Source: Micrococcus lylae NBRC 15355 (GTDB lineage: Bacteria > Actinomycetota > Actinomycetes > Actinomycetales > Micrococcaceae). Taken from it: 64,000 nt of DNA. The stretch lies in assembly GCF_001570885.1 (NCBI RefSeq), contig NZ_BCSN01000007.1:1-64000 (forward strand), read 5' to 3'. Numbering within the stretch: the stretch's first letter is position 1; every line of letters starts with the position of its first letter. Both the position numbers and the translations under genes were made by a program. Shown here piece after piece: positions 27,106 through 34,503 of this stretch. The notes under the pieces are model-generated. The model was not told where the DNA came from. It ran no database searches and saw only the letters and a list, made by a program, of their open reading frames with translations.

Positions 27106-27932
27106 GCGCCGCGCACGCCCACACGCACCCGACCGGCGGCGCCCACCGCCTGCCCGGACCCGCCGACGAGCTGGCCTGCGGCCACGGCGTGGAGCTGCGC
27201 CACGGCGAGCATCTGGCCGTGCGCGCCTCGGACTTCTCGCTTCCGGCCGGGGGAGTGGTGGCCGTGATCGGCCCCAACGGCTCCGGCAAGTCCACCCTGC
27301 TGCAGGCCCTGGCCGGGGTGCTCAAGCCCACGCAGGGCACCGTCACCGTGCACGGCCAGTCCGCCGAGGAGCATGCGCGGAAGGTGTCCTTCGTGATGCA
27401 GTCCGTGCAGGTGCCGCCGGGCACCCCGCTCACGGTGCAGGACGTGGTCACCATGGGCACCTACGCCGGCACCGGTTGGTTCGGCCGCCTGACGCGTCAG
27501 GACCGCCGTCGCGTGGACGAGGCCATGGAGCGGATGAAGATCACGGACCTGGCCCGCCGCCACCTCTCCGAGCTCTCCGGCGGGCAGCGCCAGCGCGTCT
27601 ACGTCGCTCAGGGCCTGGCCCAGGAGCACGACGTGCTCATGCTGGACGAGCCGCTCACCGGCCTGGACCTGGTCTCCGCCCAGACCATCGACGAGCTGAT
27701 CCATGAGGAGCCCACCCGCGGCGTGTCCGTGGTGTTCACCACCCATGACCTGGACGAGGCCTTCGCCGCCGAGCACGTGGTGTTGATGAACGGCCGCGTG
27801 GTGGCCTCCGGCCCGCCCCGGGGGGTCTTGACCCGCGCCAACCTGGAGGCCGTCTACGGCATCGGCACGCTCCACGCCCCGCAGGGTGCGTTCTGGGACG
27901 AGCCGGTGGAGTCTGAACGCCCGCAGGACTGA
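27102..27932 (+). CDS. znuC: zinc ABC transporter, ATP-binding protein
   Basis: 276 residues: Walker A GPNGSGKST (about residues 58-66), Q-loop VMQSVQ, signature LSGGQRQRV, Walker B VLMLDEPLTGLD, H-loop TTHDLDEA. The N-terminal 25 residues are His-rich (HAHTHPTGGAH), which could bind zinc. In the binding-protein/permease/ATPase order it completes the importer. Its stop codon lies inside the first unit of a 17-bp tandem repeat (27925-27958), so the gene's 3' end has been locally duplicated downstream. Confidence 0.92.
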   Translation: MSAAHAHTHPTGGAHRLPGPADELACGHGVELRHGEHLAVRASDFSLPAGGVVAVIGPNGSGKSTLLQALAGVLKPTQGTVTVHGQSAEEHARKVSFVMQSVQVPPGTPLTVQDVVTMGTYAGTGWFGRLTRQDRRRVDEAMERMKITDLARRHLSELSGGQRQRVYVAQGLAQEHDVLMLDEPLTGLDLVSAQTIDELIHEEPTRGVSVVFTTHDLDEAFAAEHVVLMNGRVVASGPPRGVLTRANLEAVYGIGTLHAPQGAFWDEPVESERPQD

Positions 27933-27958
27933 ACGGCCCGTAGGACTGAACGGCCCGT
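27925..27958. repeat. two tandem 17-bp repeats across the znuC stop codon
   Basis: AGGACTGAACGGCCCGT occurs perfectly twice head to tail (27925-27941, 27942-27958). The first copy contains the znuC TGA (27930-27932). Decayed copies of CTGAACGCCC flank it at 27913 and about 27979. Confidence 0.9.
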
Positions 27959-28033
27959 AGGAGTGGCTGCACGCCGGACTGAACGCCCGGCACCCCGTCC
28001 GTCGTCGCGAACTGGTCCCGTCGGTCGTCGCCA

Positions 28034-28097
28034 ACTGGTGAGGACACGCCCTCATCGTCCGCCGTGGAGGGGCCTGAGACGGTGTGTCCTCACCAGT
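28034..28097. repeat. inverted repeat related to 15651-15713
   Basis: Left arm 28034-28054 (ACTGGTGAGGACACGCCCTCA minus its last base) and right arm 28075-28097 are near-complementary around a 20-base loop. Arms and overall size match the element after rsrA. The right arm is the first of three tandem units. Confidence 0.8.
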
Positions 28098-28159
28098 ACG
28101 CGCGAGACGGTGTGTCCTCACCAGTACGCGCGAGAGGGTGTGTCCTCACCAGTACGCGC
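28076..28159. repeat. three tandem 28-bp repeats
   Basis: Units 28076-28103, 28104-28131 and 28132-28159. Units 1 and 2 are identical; unit 3 has one C-to-G change (GAGACGG to GAGAGGG). Each contains GGTGTGTCCTCACCAGT. No spacers separate them, so this is a tandem array and not CRISPR. Confidence 0.95.
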
Positions 28160-28193
28160 CAGGCTTACGCCCCGCTCTGCAGGGGAAGACGGG

Positions 28194-28223
28194 CCGAAGC
28201 CCCTACAACCGAAGCCCCTACAG
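28194..28223. repeat. two tandem 15-bp repeats
   Basis: CCGAAGCCCCTACAA (28194-28208) is followed directly by the same sequence with a final G (28209-28223), a few bases before the zur stop. It is the third independent tandem duplication in this 300-base gap. Confidence 0.9.
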
Positions 28224-28234
28224 CCGACGCACCG

Positions 28235-28654
28235 TCAGGAGGCGGAGCACTCCGCACAGAGACCGGTGACCTCCAGGGTGTGGGACGGCTCGGTGTACCC
28301 GTGGTCCTGGGCGACCCGCTGTGCCCACTCCTCCACGTCCGGGGCGGTGATCTCCACGGTCTTCCAGCAGCGGCGGCAGACCAGGTGGTGGTGGTGCTCG
28401 TCGGCGACGCAACGGCGGTAGACGGACTCGCCGTCCTCGCGGCGCAGCACGTCCACGCGGCCCTCGTCCAGCTGCTGCTGGAGGGTGCGGTACACGGTGG
28501 CCAAGGAGACGCGGTCCCCGGAGTCCTTGAGGTGCTGGTGCAGCTCCTGGGCGGAGACGAAGTCGTCAAGTTCCCCCAGAGCGCGGTCCACGGCCACCTT
28601 CTGTCGGGTGGTGCGTCCGCGGGGCGCGGTGCCCTGGGGGCCGGTGGTGGTCAC
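28235..28654 (-). CDS. zur: Fur-family zinc uptake regulator
   Basis: 139 residues. Winged-helix N-terminal domain (RQKVAVDRALGELDDFVSAQELHQHL, RVSLATVYRTLQ), then the metal-binding domain with HHHHLVCRRCWKTVEI and a C-terminal CAEC, giving the paired CxxC structural zinc site. The neighbouring znu operon and its palindromic operator point to Zur rather than Fur or PerR. It is encoded convergently to znuABC across a repeat-filled gap. The start is GTG at 28654. Confidence 0.88.
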   Translation of the reverse strand: MTTTGPQGTAPRGRTTRQKVAVDRALGELDDFVSAQELHQHLKDSGDRVSLATVYRTLQQQLDEGRVDVLRREDGESVYRRCVADEHHHHLVCRRCWKTVEITAPDVEEWAQRVAQDHGYTEPSHTLEVTGLCAECSAS

Positions 28655-28822
28655 GGTGTCTGCCTCCTACAGGCTCACATCGGTGCATCGGGGGACCGAC
28701 GGCTGCGCCGGACACAACAGGTGGACGGCGCCGATCCCTGCCTGTCAGCCTAGCAATCCGAGGGTGCCGGGGTTGTGCACAGGCCCTGCCGTGGACCGGA
28801 GACCGGGACTAGAGTGGGAGCC

Positions 28823-29860
28823 GTGGACAGCCAGAGCAGATCGCACACCGTCGTCGAGTCGGCCGCCCCCGCAGACCCGGCGGGCCCGCCCCTGCTCGTG
28901 AGCGTGGAGACGTTGGCGGCGTGGCTGGGCCACGAGATCCCGGGCGGCACCCCTCCGGCGCGTGCGGCCTCTCCCGCCTTCGCCTCCGGGGACGGCCCGG
29001 AGGGTGGCCGGGGCGTCGTGCTGCTGGACGTGCGCTGGTCCGTTGCGGCCGGGGGCGCGGACCACGCCGCCTACCTGCGCGGCCACCTCCCCGGAGCCGT
29101 GTACGTCTCCATGGACGGTGACCTGGCCGGCCACGGCAGCCCGCAGGACGGCCGCCACCCGCTGCCGACGCCGGCCGACTTCGCCGAGACCGTGCAGCGC
29201 TGGGGTGTGGACGACGGTGACACCGTGGTGGTCTACGACGACTGCGGCGGCACCTCCGCCGCCCGCGCATGGTGGCTGCTGCGCCATGCCGGCATCCGCT
29301 CCTGCCTGGTGCTCGACGGCGGCCTGGCCGCCTGGCGGGAGGCGGGCCTGGCCCTGCAGGCCGGCGAGGTCATCCCGGCCCCCGGCTCCGCCTGCGCCTC
29401 CTGGGGTCGCATGCCGGTGGTGGATGCGGACGGCGCCGAGGCGATCGCCGAGGCGGGCCTGCTGCTGGACGCCCGCGCGCCGGAACGGTATCGCGGCGAG
29501 ACCGAGCCGCTGGACCCGGCGGCCGGGCACATCCCTCGCGCCGTGAACCTGCCGACCACCGGCAACCTGGACGACGACGGCCGCCTCCTTCCCCAGGAGG
29601 ACCTCGCCGAGCGCTTCGCCGCCGTCACCGCCGGGGTGGACGAGGACGCCCCGGTGGCCGTGTACTGCGGGTCCGGGGTGACGGCCGCGCACCAGGTGAT
29701 GGCCATGGCGGCCGCCGGCCTGCACGGGGTGGCGCTGTTCCCCGGCTCGTGGTCTGCTTGGTGCAACGACCCGCACCGACCCGTGGCCACCGGCCCGGAG
29801 CCTGCCGGTTCCGTGCCTGACGGCTCTGCCGTCGGCAGCCTCGCACCTCGGAGCCGCTGA
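28823..29860 (+). CDS. sseA: thiosulfate/3-mercaptopyruvate sulfurtransferase
   Basis: About 345 residues with two rhodanese domains. The N-terminal inactive repeat (LLDVRWSVAAGG...HLPGAVYVSMDGDL) is followed by a C-terminal catalytic domain with VYCGSGVTAAH, whose CG-S-G-V-T loop is the mercaptopyruvate-sulfurtransferase form. It transfers sulfane sulfur to thiols or cyanide. The GTG at 28823 follows GGGAG; an in-frame ATG 16 codons earlier gives an Arg/Gly leader without homology. A Gly/Ala-rich insertion (about 45-65) precedes the first domain's core. Confidence 0.85.
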   Translation: MDSQSRSHTVVESAAPADPAGPPLLVSVETLAAWLGHEIPGGTPPARAASPAFASGDGPEGGRGVVLLDVRWSVAAGGADHAAYLRGHLPGAVYVSMDGDLAGHGSPQDGRHPLPTPADFAETVQRWGVDDGDTVVVYDDCGGTSAARAWWLLRHAGIRSCLVLDGGLAAWREAGLALQAGEVIPAPGSACASWGRMPVVDADGAEAIAEAGLLLDARAPERYRGETEPLDPAAGHIPRAVNLPTTGNLDDDGRLLPQEDLAERFAAVTAGVDEDAPVAVYCGSGVTAAHQVMAMAAAGLHGVALFPGSWSAWCNDPHRPVATGPEPAGSVPDGSAVGSLAPRSR

Positions 29861-29938
29861 CGGACCGGACGGAGCACGCCGGCCCCGGAGCATGACCGCA
29901 CAGATCGAGACACCCGACGACGTCGAAGGAGACACCTC

Positions 29939-30370
29939 ATGTCCGCCACGATCTTCACCCGCATCATCAACGGAGAGATCCCCGGCCGCTTCGTGTGGAG
30001 GGACGAGACCTGCGTCGCCTTCCTGGACGTCGCGCCGCTGCAGCCCGGACACGTCCTCGTGGTCCCCGTCGACGAGGTCGACCGCTGGACGGACGCAGAC
30101 CCGGAGACGGTGGCGCATGTGATGGGCGTGGCCCACACCATCGGCAAGGCGCAGGTGGAGGCCTTCGGAGCCGCCCGCGCCGGCCTCATGGTGGCCGGCT
30201 ATGAGGTCCCGCACCTGCACGTGCACGTGTGGCCCTCCAACTCGCTGCGGGACTTCGACCTGGACCGGAAGGACCAGAACCCGGACCAGGCGGACCTGGA
30301 CGAGGCCGCGGAGAAGATCCGTGCCGCCTTGCGCGACGCCGGCCACGGCGAGCGCGTCCCCCAGACCTGA
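29939..30370 (+). CDS. HIT-family nucleotide hydrolase
   Basis: 143 residues. HIT motif HLHVHVW (H-phi-H-phi-H) near residue 95, preceded by IFTRIINGEIPGRFVW at the N terminus. Family members hydrolyse AMP-lysine, adenosine phosphoramidate or dinucleotide substrates. GAAGGAGA precedes the ATG. It ends exactly where the lower-G+C minus-strand module begins, and the antisense reading frame of that module's permease runs straight through it. Confidence 0.9.
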   Translation: MSATIFTRIINGEIPGRFVWRDETCVAFLDVAPLQPGHVLVVPVDEVDRWTDADPETVAHVMGVAHTIGKAQVEAFGAARAGLMVAGYEVPHLHVHVWPSNSLRDFDLDRKDQNPDQADLDEAAEKIRAALRDAGHGERVPQT

Positions 30371-31486
30371 GCCTCGCTCCAGGGGCCTCGGCCCTCTCGC
30401 GGTGCGCATGACCCTGACCGGGTCCCGGAAAGCGGCGAAAGTCGCCGGGGGCAGGCTCGCCGCCACCGCGGTCAGGGCAGCGAGGACGGCGACGGCGCCC
30501 ACGAAGTCCACTCCAAGGCTGTTGCCCTGGACGGTGAGGACCACATAACCGGTGCCCGAGCCGAGGACGGCACCCAGGGCAGCGGGCACACCCGTCCGGG
30601 CTGCGACCAGGCCGACGAGGTCCGCACGGGTGATGCCGAGGGTACGGCGCCGTCCCAGGTCCCGGCGGCGGATGAGCACGTCCGAGAGCACGACGATGGC
30701 CACGAAGAACGCGCCCGCGCCGAGGATCAGCACCAGCAGGGAGCGTCCCAGCCCGGCCAGCTGGCCGGTGACGGCCCTGTTCTGTTCAGAGAGCGCGCTC
30801 GCCGTCTGGACGCGGACGTCGTTCTCGGCGGGGTCGACCACGGCCAGCACGGCCGTCTGCATGGCTCTCACGCTGGACACGTCTGCTGCCAGGACGCGGA
30901 TGGTCTGGAACGAGACGTGATCAGCACCGGTGGGAGCCGCCAGCGCATAGTCGGTGAGGTCGCTGAACGGCTCTTCAGCCGTGAAGGCCCCGACGACGGC
31001 CCACTGCCGTCCGTCGGATGCCTCCAGGAAGCCGGACGGCTCGGCGAAGCCGAACTCTGCCAGCTTCGCCTCGGGCAACACGACTTCTCCCGCGGCGGGC
31101 ATGCGTCCCCGTGTCAGCTCGATGCTGGTGTTCACGGTGCCCGTGACGCCGCTGAGGGGGATGGGTGTGCTGCCCTCACCGAGGGCGCCGTTGACGGTGT
31201 CCACGGGGATCTGCTGGGCGATGACACTGGCGGCGGTGTCCAGGCCGGTGAGCGTCTGGACCGTGGCGTCTGTCAGAGCGGAGGAGCCGTTGTCGGTCAG
31301 GGTCAGCACGCGGGCCGCGGGTCCGGACAGCTCCTCGGCGATGGCTTGTTCCGTGGCGGCCTGACGGCCGACGGTCAGCACGCAGGCCAGGCACATGGCA
31401 CCGACGACGAGCAGGACCAGGAGGGAGGGGACGAGGGCGCTGCGGGCAGACGCCAGGGCCTCTCGCAGCAGGACAGCGATCCTCAC
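30371..31486 (-). CDS. FtsX/MacB-like ABC permease without its own stop codon
   Basis: MacB-type topology: one N-terminal span (about residues 15-38), a large extracellular domain (about 40-255), then three spans (about 258-285, 300-330, 338-360) and the closing FRDPVRVMRTA that usually ends such permeases. The frame then has no stop: it continues antisense through the HIT and sulfurtransferase genes to 28745, for 913 codons. I therefore mark only the part with family character. The missing 3' end suggests that the module's right-hand genes were joined to foreign flanking DNA. The start overlaps the ATPase stop. It probably works with the ATPase and the peptidoglycan-binding adaptor. Confidence 0.7.
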
Positions 31487-32136
31487 AGCCTCACCACCTC
31501 GTCGGCGCGGGACACCACCTGGGGGTCGTGGGTGGCGACGATCACCGTCCGCCCCTCGGCCGCAGCCTCGGCCAAGGCGTCCAGCACGAGTGCTGCGTTG
31601 TCCGGATCGAGATTCCCGGTGGGCTCGTCGGCAAGGATGACGGCAGGCTCATTGACCAGGGCACGGCACACGGCCACGCGCTGTGCCTGCCCACCGGAGA
31701 TCTCACCCGGCCGGTGGTCGGCCCGGTGCTCGAGTCCGAACCTGGCCAGCAGGCTCCGGGCCCGGTCCTCCAATGCTCCCTTCTCCAGGCCGGCGTAGAC
31801 CCCCGGCTCCATGACGGAGTCGACGATCGAGCGTGACGGATCCAGTTCGGAGTCCTGGAACACGAAGCCGATCGTGCCGGCCCGGATCCCTGACCGGTCC
31901 CGATCGGGAAGGGACGAGGCGTCGGTCTCTCCCAGTCGCACTCTGCCGGTGGTCGGCGTCAGCATCAGTGCGAGCACGTAGAGCAGCGTCGACTTCCCTC
32001 TGCCGGACGGCCCGGTCAGGGCCGTGACCGCACCGGGAGTGAAGGAGTAGGTGAGACCGTCGAAGATCTCCTCGGCCCCGCGCCGGTAGGCGAAGCGCAG
32101 GTCCTCGACGGACACACCCGCTGACGGGGCGCTCAT
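31483..32136 (-). CDS. MacB/LolD-like ABC transporter ATPase
   Basis: 217 residues: Walker A GPSGRGKST (Arg instead of the usual Gly/Ser), Q-loop FVFQDSEL, signature ISGGQAQRVAVCRAL, Walker B VILADEPTGNLD, H-loop THDPQV. The ADEPTGNLD wording is typical of MacB/LolD-type ATPases that pair with FtsX permeases. Both ends overlap neighbours by four bases (adaptor upstream, permease downstream), so the three form one translational unit. Likely role: mechanotransmission for export of, or self-protection against, the linked peptide. Confidence 0.9.
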   Translation of the reverse strand: MSAPSAGVSVEDLRFAYRRGAEEIFDGLTYSFTPGAVTALTGPSGRGKSTLLYVLALMLTPTTGRVRLGETDASSLPDRDRSGIRAGTIGFVFQDSELDPSRSIVDSVMEPGVYAGLEKGALEDRARSLLARFGLEHRADHRPGEISGGQAQRVAVCRALVNEPAVILADEPTGNLDPDNAALVLDALAEAAAEGRTVIVATHDPQVVSRADEVVRL

Positions 32137-33197
32137 GGCGCCTCGTTCAGCACTCGGACCCGTTCGCCTGTCTCGACGCCCTCAACCACGGCCAGACCAT
32201 CGGCGGAGGTCTTCACGGTGACCTCCCGTTCCTCGTCCACGCCGTCCTCGACGACGGTCACCACGGTGCGTCCGTCCGGTTGTGCACGCAGGGCGGAGAC
32301 GGGGACCACTGGGCCGGACTGGGGCGGGACCACGCTCACCTGGGACAGGAGACTGGTGCTCTTTTCCGCCGGCAGGTCAGCGCATCGGTCGGCGCAGACG
32401 GCCCCGCCGTCGGGGGAGGTCAGCGGGATCTCGACGGGGCCGTCGTCTGCTTGGGACGCCTCACCGGCGATGGCCTTCCAGGTGTGCTCACCGTAGGGGA
32501 CGGTCACGAGGGTTCCTGCGGGGATCAGGGCGGCCTGCTCCTGGGACGATGCTTCGATCACGAACGCGGGATCGCTGCTTGGCATGGAGACGACCGTCTC
32601 CCCGCCGGTGAGCTGTGTTCCCACGGAGCCGGACTGCGTGTCGATCGCCAGTGAGATGGGCGACTCCTCCACCATGACGAGCTGACCCAGTTCGACCGTG
32701 TCCGCTTCCGGATATCCCCGGTCGGCCAACCAGGCCTTCCAGGCCTGTGCGGTGGCCGCGTCCCAGGTTCCGGAGACCTTCAGGCCGCGCTGATCTGCCG
32801 CGAGCATCTCCTGGAACGCCGTGACGTCGTCCCCGGCGGCACCTTCAGTGAGGGGGCGCCACATGGGCATGGTGCCTGTGACGAGGACGACGGGACGTTG
32901 AGCGACCGCGTAGAGCACGTCGCCTGCGGCGAACTCGCCGGAGGTTGAGGCCTGGGTGACCACCCCGTCCAGCAGATTGGTGGCAGCGGGCGTCTGTTCT
33001 CGCTTGACTGCCGTGCCTACGGTGATCTCGCGTCCGAGCTCATGCTCCTCGACCGTGACGGTGCTGTCACTGGACGGCCGCTGCACCGTGCTGTCCGCCG
33101 GAGCCAGAGTGGTCCGACCGGCCCAGAAGGCCGCGATGCCCACGAGGGCGAGGACGAGAATGCCAGCGGCCCAGCGAAGGATCTTGGTGCGGTTCAT
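32133..33197 (-). CDS. membrane-fusion-like protein with peptidoglycan-binding domain
   Basis: 354 residues. One N-terminal span (about 9-27, ILRWAAGILVLALVGIAAFW), then an extracytoplasmic region with a beta-rich HlyD/MacA-like frame. A PG_binding_1-type domain is inserted at about 107-160 (LTEGAAGDDVTAFQEMLAADQRGLKVSGTWD and KAWLADRGYPEAD). Two cysteines (VCADRCADL) may form a disulfide. The C-terminal part (SALRAQPDGRTVVTVVEDG...VVEGVETGERVRV) matches the membrane-proximal domain of RND/ABC adaptors. In a Gram-positive cell it would connect the ABC pair to the wall. Starts four bases before the lipoprotein frame's stop. Confidence 0.8.
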   Translation of the reverse strand: MNRTKILRWAAGILVLALVGIAAFWAGRTTLAPADSTVQRPSSDSTVTVEEHELGREITVGTAVKREQTPAATNLLDGVVTQASTSGEFAAGDVLYAVAQRPVVLVTGTMPMWRPLTEGAAGDDVTAFQEMLAADQRGLKVSGTWDAATAQAWKAWLADRGYPEADTVELGQLVMVEESPISLAIDTQSGSVGTQLTGGETVVSMPSSDPAFVIEASSQEQAALIPAGTLVTVPYGEHTWKAIAGEASQADDGPVEIPLTSPDGGAVCADRCADLPAEKSTSLLSQVSVVPPQSGPVVPVSALRAQPDGRTVVTVVEDGVDEEREVTVKTSADGLAVVEGVETGERVRVLNEAP

Positions 33198-33924
33198 CCG
33201 TCATATCCATAGAGGACGGCGTCCGAGGGGAACTCGGGGCAGGCTTCGATGACGTCTGCGTAGCGGGCGTCGTCGAGGCCGACCAGGGTGTCCTGCACGG
33301 GCCACCACCGGTGCCGTTCCTGGGTGTGGAACTTCGCCACGAAGGACTCCTTCGAGGGACGTGCGGAGGTGTCCACGGTGAAGCCACGGGCCTCGAGGCA
33401 CGGGATCTCGTACTGCTCCCAGTAGTCGTAGACGAGGCGCAGCTGTGCGTCCGTCCAGTCCTGTAGGAGAGTGGGATCGATCGGGTACATCGACGAGCAT
33501 GTCCACTCGACCAGCGCCACGGCCTGTTTCTGTGACTCCGGCGGAGTGTCGTACTGGATACCGCCGCGGGCTGGACCGTAGGTGGTCGGGACGCCGCGGT
33601 CCGTCATGCAGTCGGCGACCCACTTCTCGTGGTCTGTCGTGGACGTCGCCCAGCCGCGACGATCGACGTTGGGGACGTCGTCGAGGCCGAGGGCGCGGGC
33701 ATCAGCGGCGATCTTCTCCTGGTACCACTGCTCTCGCTCCGCCTCGTCCGTCACCCGTGGCTCGATCTTCTCGGTAGGGGCCCAACTCGAGGGGTCCCAG
33801 GAGGACTCGAGCCCTGCCTGGGTCGGGGCGTCGGATTGGGCGGGGGGACTCCCAGAGCCAGCGCACGCCGTGACGCTGAGCGTTCCTGCCAGCGCGCTAT
33901 GGCGGTCCATTGGTAACGCCGCAT
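33194..33924 (-). CDS. hypothetical lipoprotein with apparent frameshift in the signal peptide
   Basis: The uninterrupted frame starts at ATG 33910 and gives 238 residues, with a truncated signal (MDRHSALAGTLSVTAC) and no ribosome site. A better start exists at 33924 in another frame, behind GAAGG and seven bases after the upstream stop: MRRYQWTAIA. Removing one CG from GCGCGC (minus strand, about 33892-33897) joins the two into MRRYQWTAIALAGTLSVTAC, a textbook lipobox signal. The gene is thus broken, phase-variable or misread here. The mature part is soluble and rich in Trp, Tyr and acidic residues with several Cys (WVADCMTDRG, EWTCSSMYP, IPCLEARGF, IEACPEFP). No known family; possibly an immunity or accessory factor. 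Confidence 0.6.
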
Positions 33925-33931
33925 GGTGCCT

Positions 33932-34252
33932 TCAGTAGGGGTAGTAGCAGTAGCCGTAGGTGCCGGAAAGCAGAAGGGACTCAGAACTGGCCGTCCAGTT
34001 CTGCGTCATGCGCAGTCCGGAGTTGAACCCGTACGAATAACGCTGGGATACCTTGTGGGTTTTTCCTCCGACGTTGAAGTGCATGGTGTGGCCGAGAAGC
34101 TGCTGCTCCGCGCGCAAGCCGACGTGCCCGCCGCCAGCGTCGCAGGTGTGGGTGCCGCTCTTGGTCAGTGCTTGAGCTTGTGTGGCAGCGGAGACTGCCG
34201 GCAGTGCGCCTGCTGCCAGTGCAGCACCCGTGCGGGTGATCCACGTCTTCAT
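33932..34252 (-). CDS. secreted lactococcin-972-like peptide
   Basis: 106 residues. Sec-type signal peptide (MKTWITRTGAALAAGALPAVSAATQAQA, cleavage near 28) leaves about 78 residues with Cys37 and Cys102. The mature part is glycine/serine/aromatic rich, with Trp86 followed by a closing SGTYGYCYYPY. Size, secretion and the W...YxYY ending recall lactococcin 972 (mature 66 residues), as does linkage to an ABC ATPase, an FtsX-like permease and a wall-binding adaptor; lactococcin 972 acts at the septum through lipid II. CAGGAG lies seven bases before the ATG. The coding line 34021-34080 is only about 48% G+C. Family membership is inferred; a different secreted peptide is possible. Confidence 0.55.
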   Translation of the reverse strand: MKTWITRTGAALAAGALPAVSAATQAQALTKSGTHTCDAGGGHVGLRAEQQLLGHTMHFNVGGKTHKVSQRYSYGFNSGLRMTQNWTASSESLLLSGTYGYCYYPY

Positions 34253-34276
34253 GGAAATCTCCTGGGTAAAAGGTAG

Positions 34277-34316
34277 GCACTGAGTGTGTGGGGTGAGTCA
34301 CACAATATCTCAGTGC
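34277..34316 (-). promoter_or_regulatory. stem-loop in the leader of the peptide operon
   Basis: GCACTGAG (34277-34284) pairs with CTCAGTGC (34309-34316), extended by TGTGTG (34285-34290) with CACACA (34299-34304) across a four-base bulge. It is placed 25 bases upstream of the peptide gene's start. It could be an operator or an mRNA leader hairpin for the leftward operon. Confidence 0.5.
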
Positions 34317-34503
34317 TCATGGATTGCGAAAAAGAAGACAGGAGACTCCGACACAGAGGAGACCGCGACATGCCTCGGATCTTGGAATTTCACGCGCTGG
34401 CGGATGCCCTCACGAGGGGGCATCAGACGGGGAGGGCCGACGAAGTGACGCGCCGTGCCTCGGCCAGGGGCTCTGGCGAGGTGCACGTCTACCGGCCTGC
34501 GCC

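Noticed and set aside
28076-28159. Repeats of 28 bp, the size of CRISPR repeats
   Set aside because: The units are contiguous with no spacers, and no cas gene is present in the window.
34370-34503. Short rightward frame beside the hrpA 3' end
   Set aside because: It continues as antisense of hrpA and shows no ribosome site or family resemblance.
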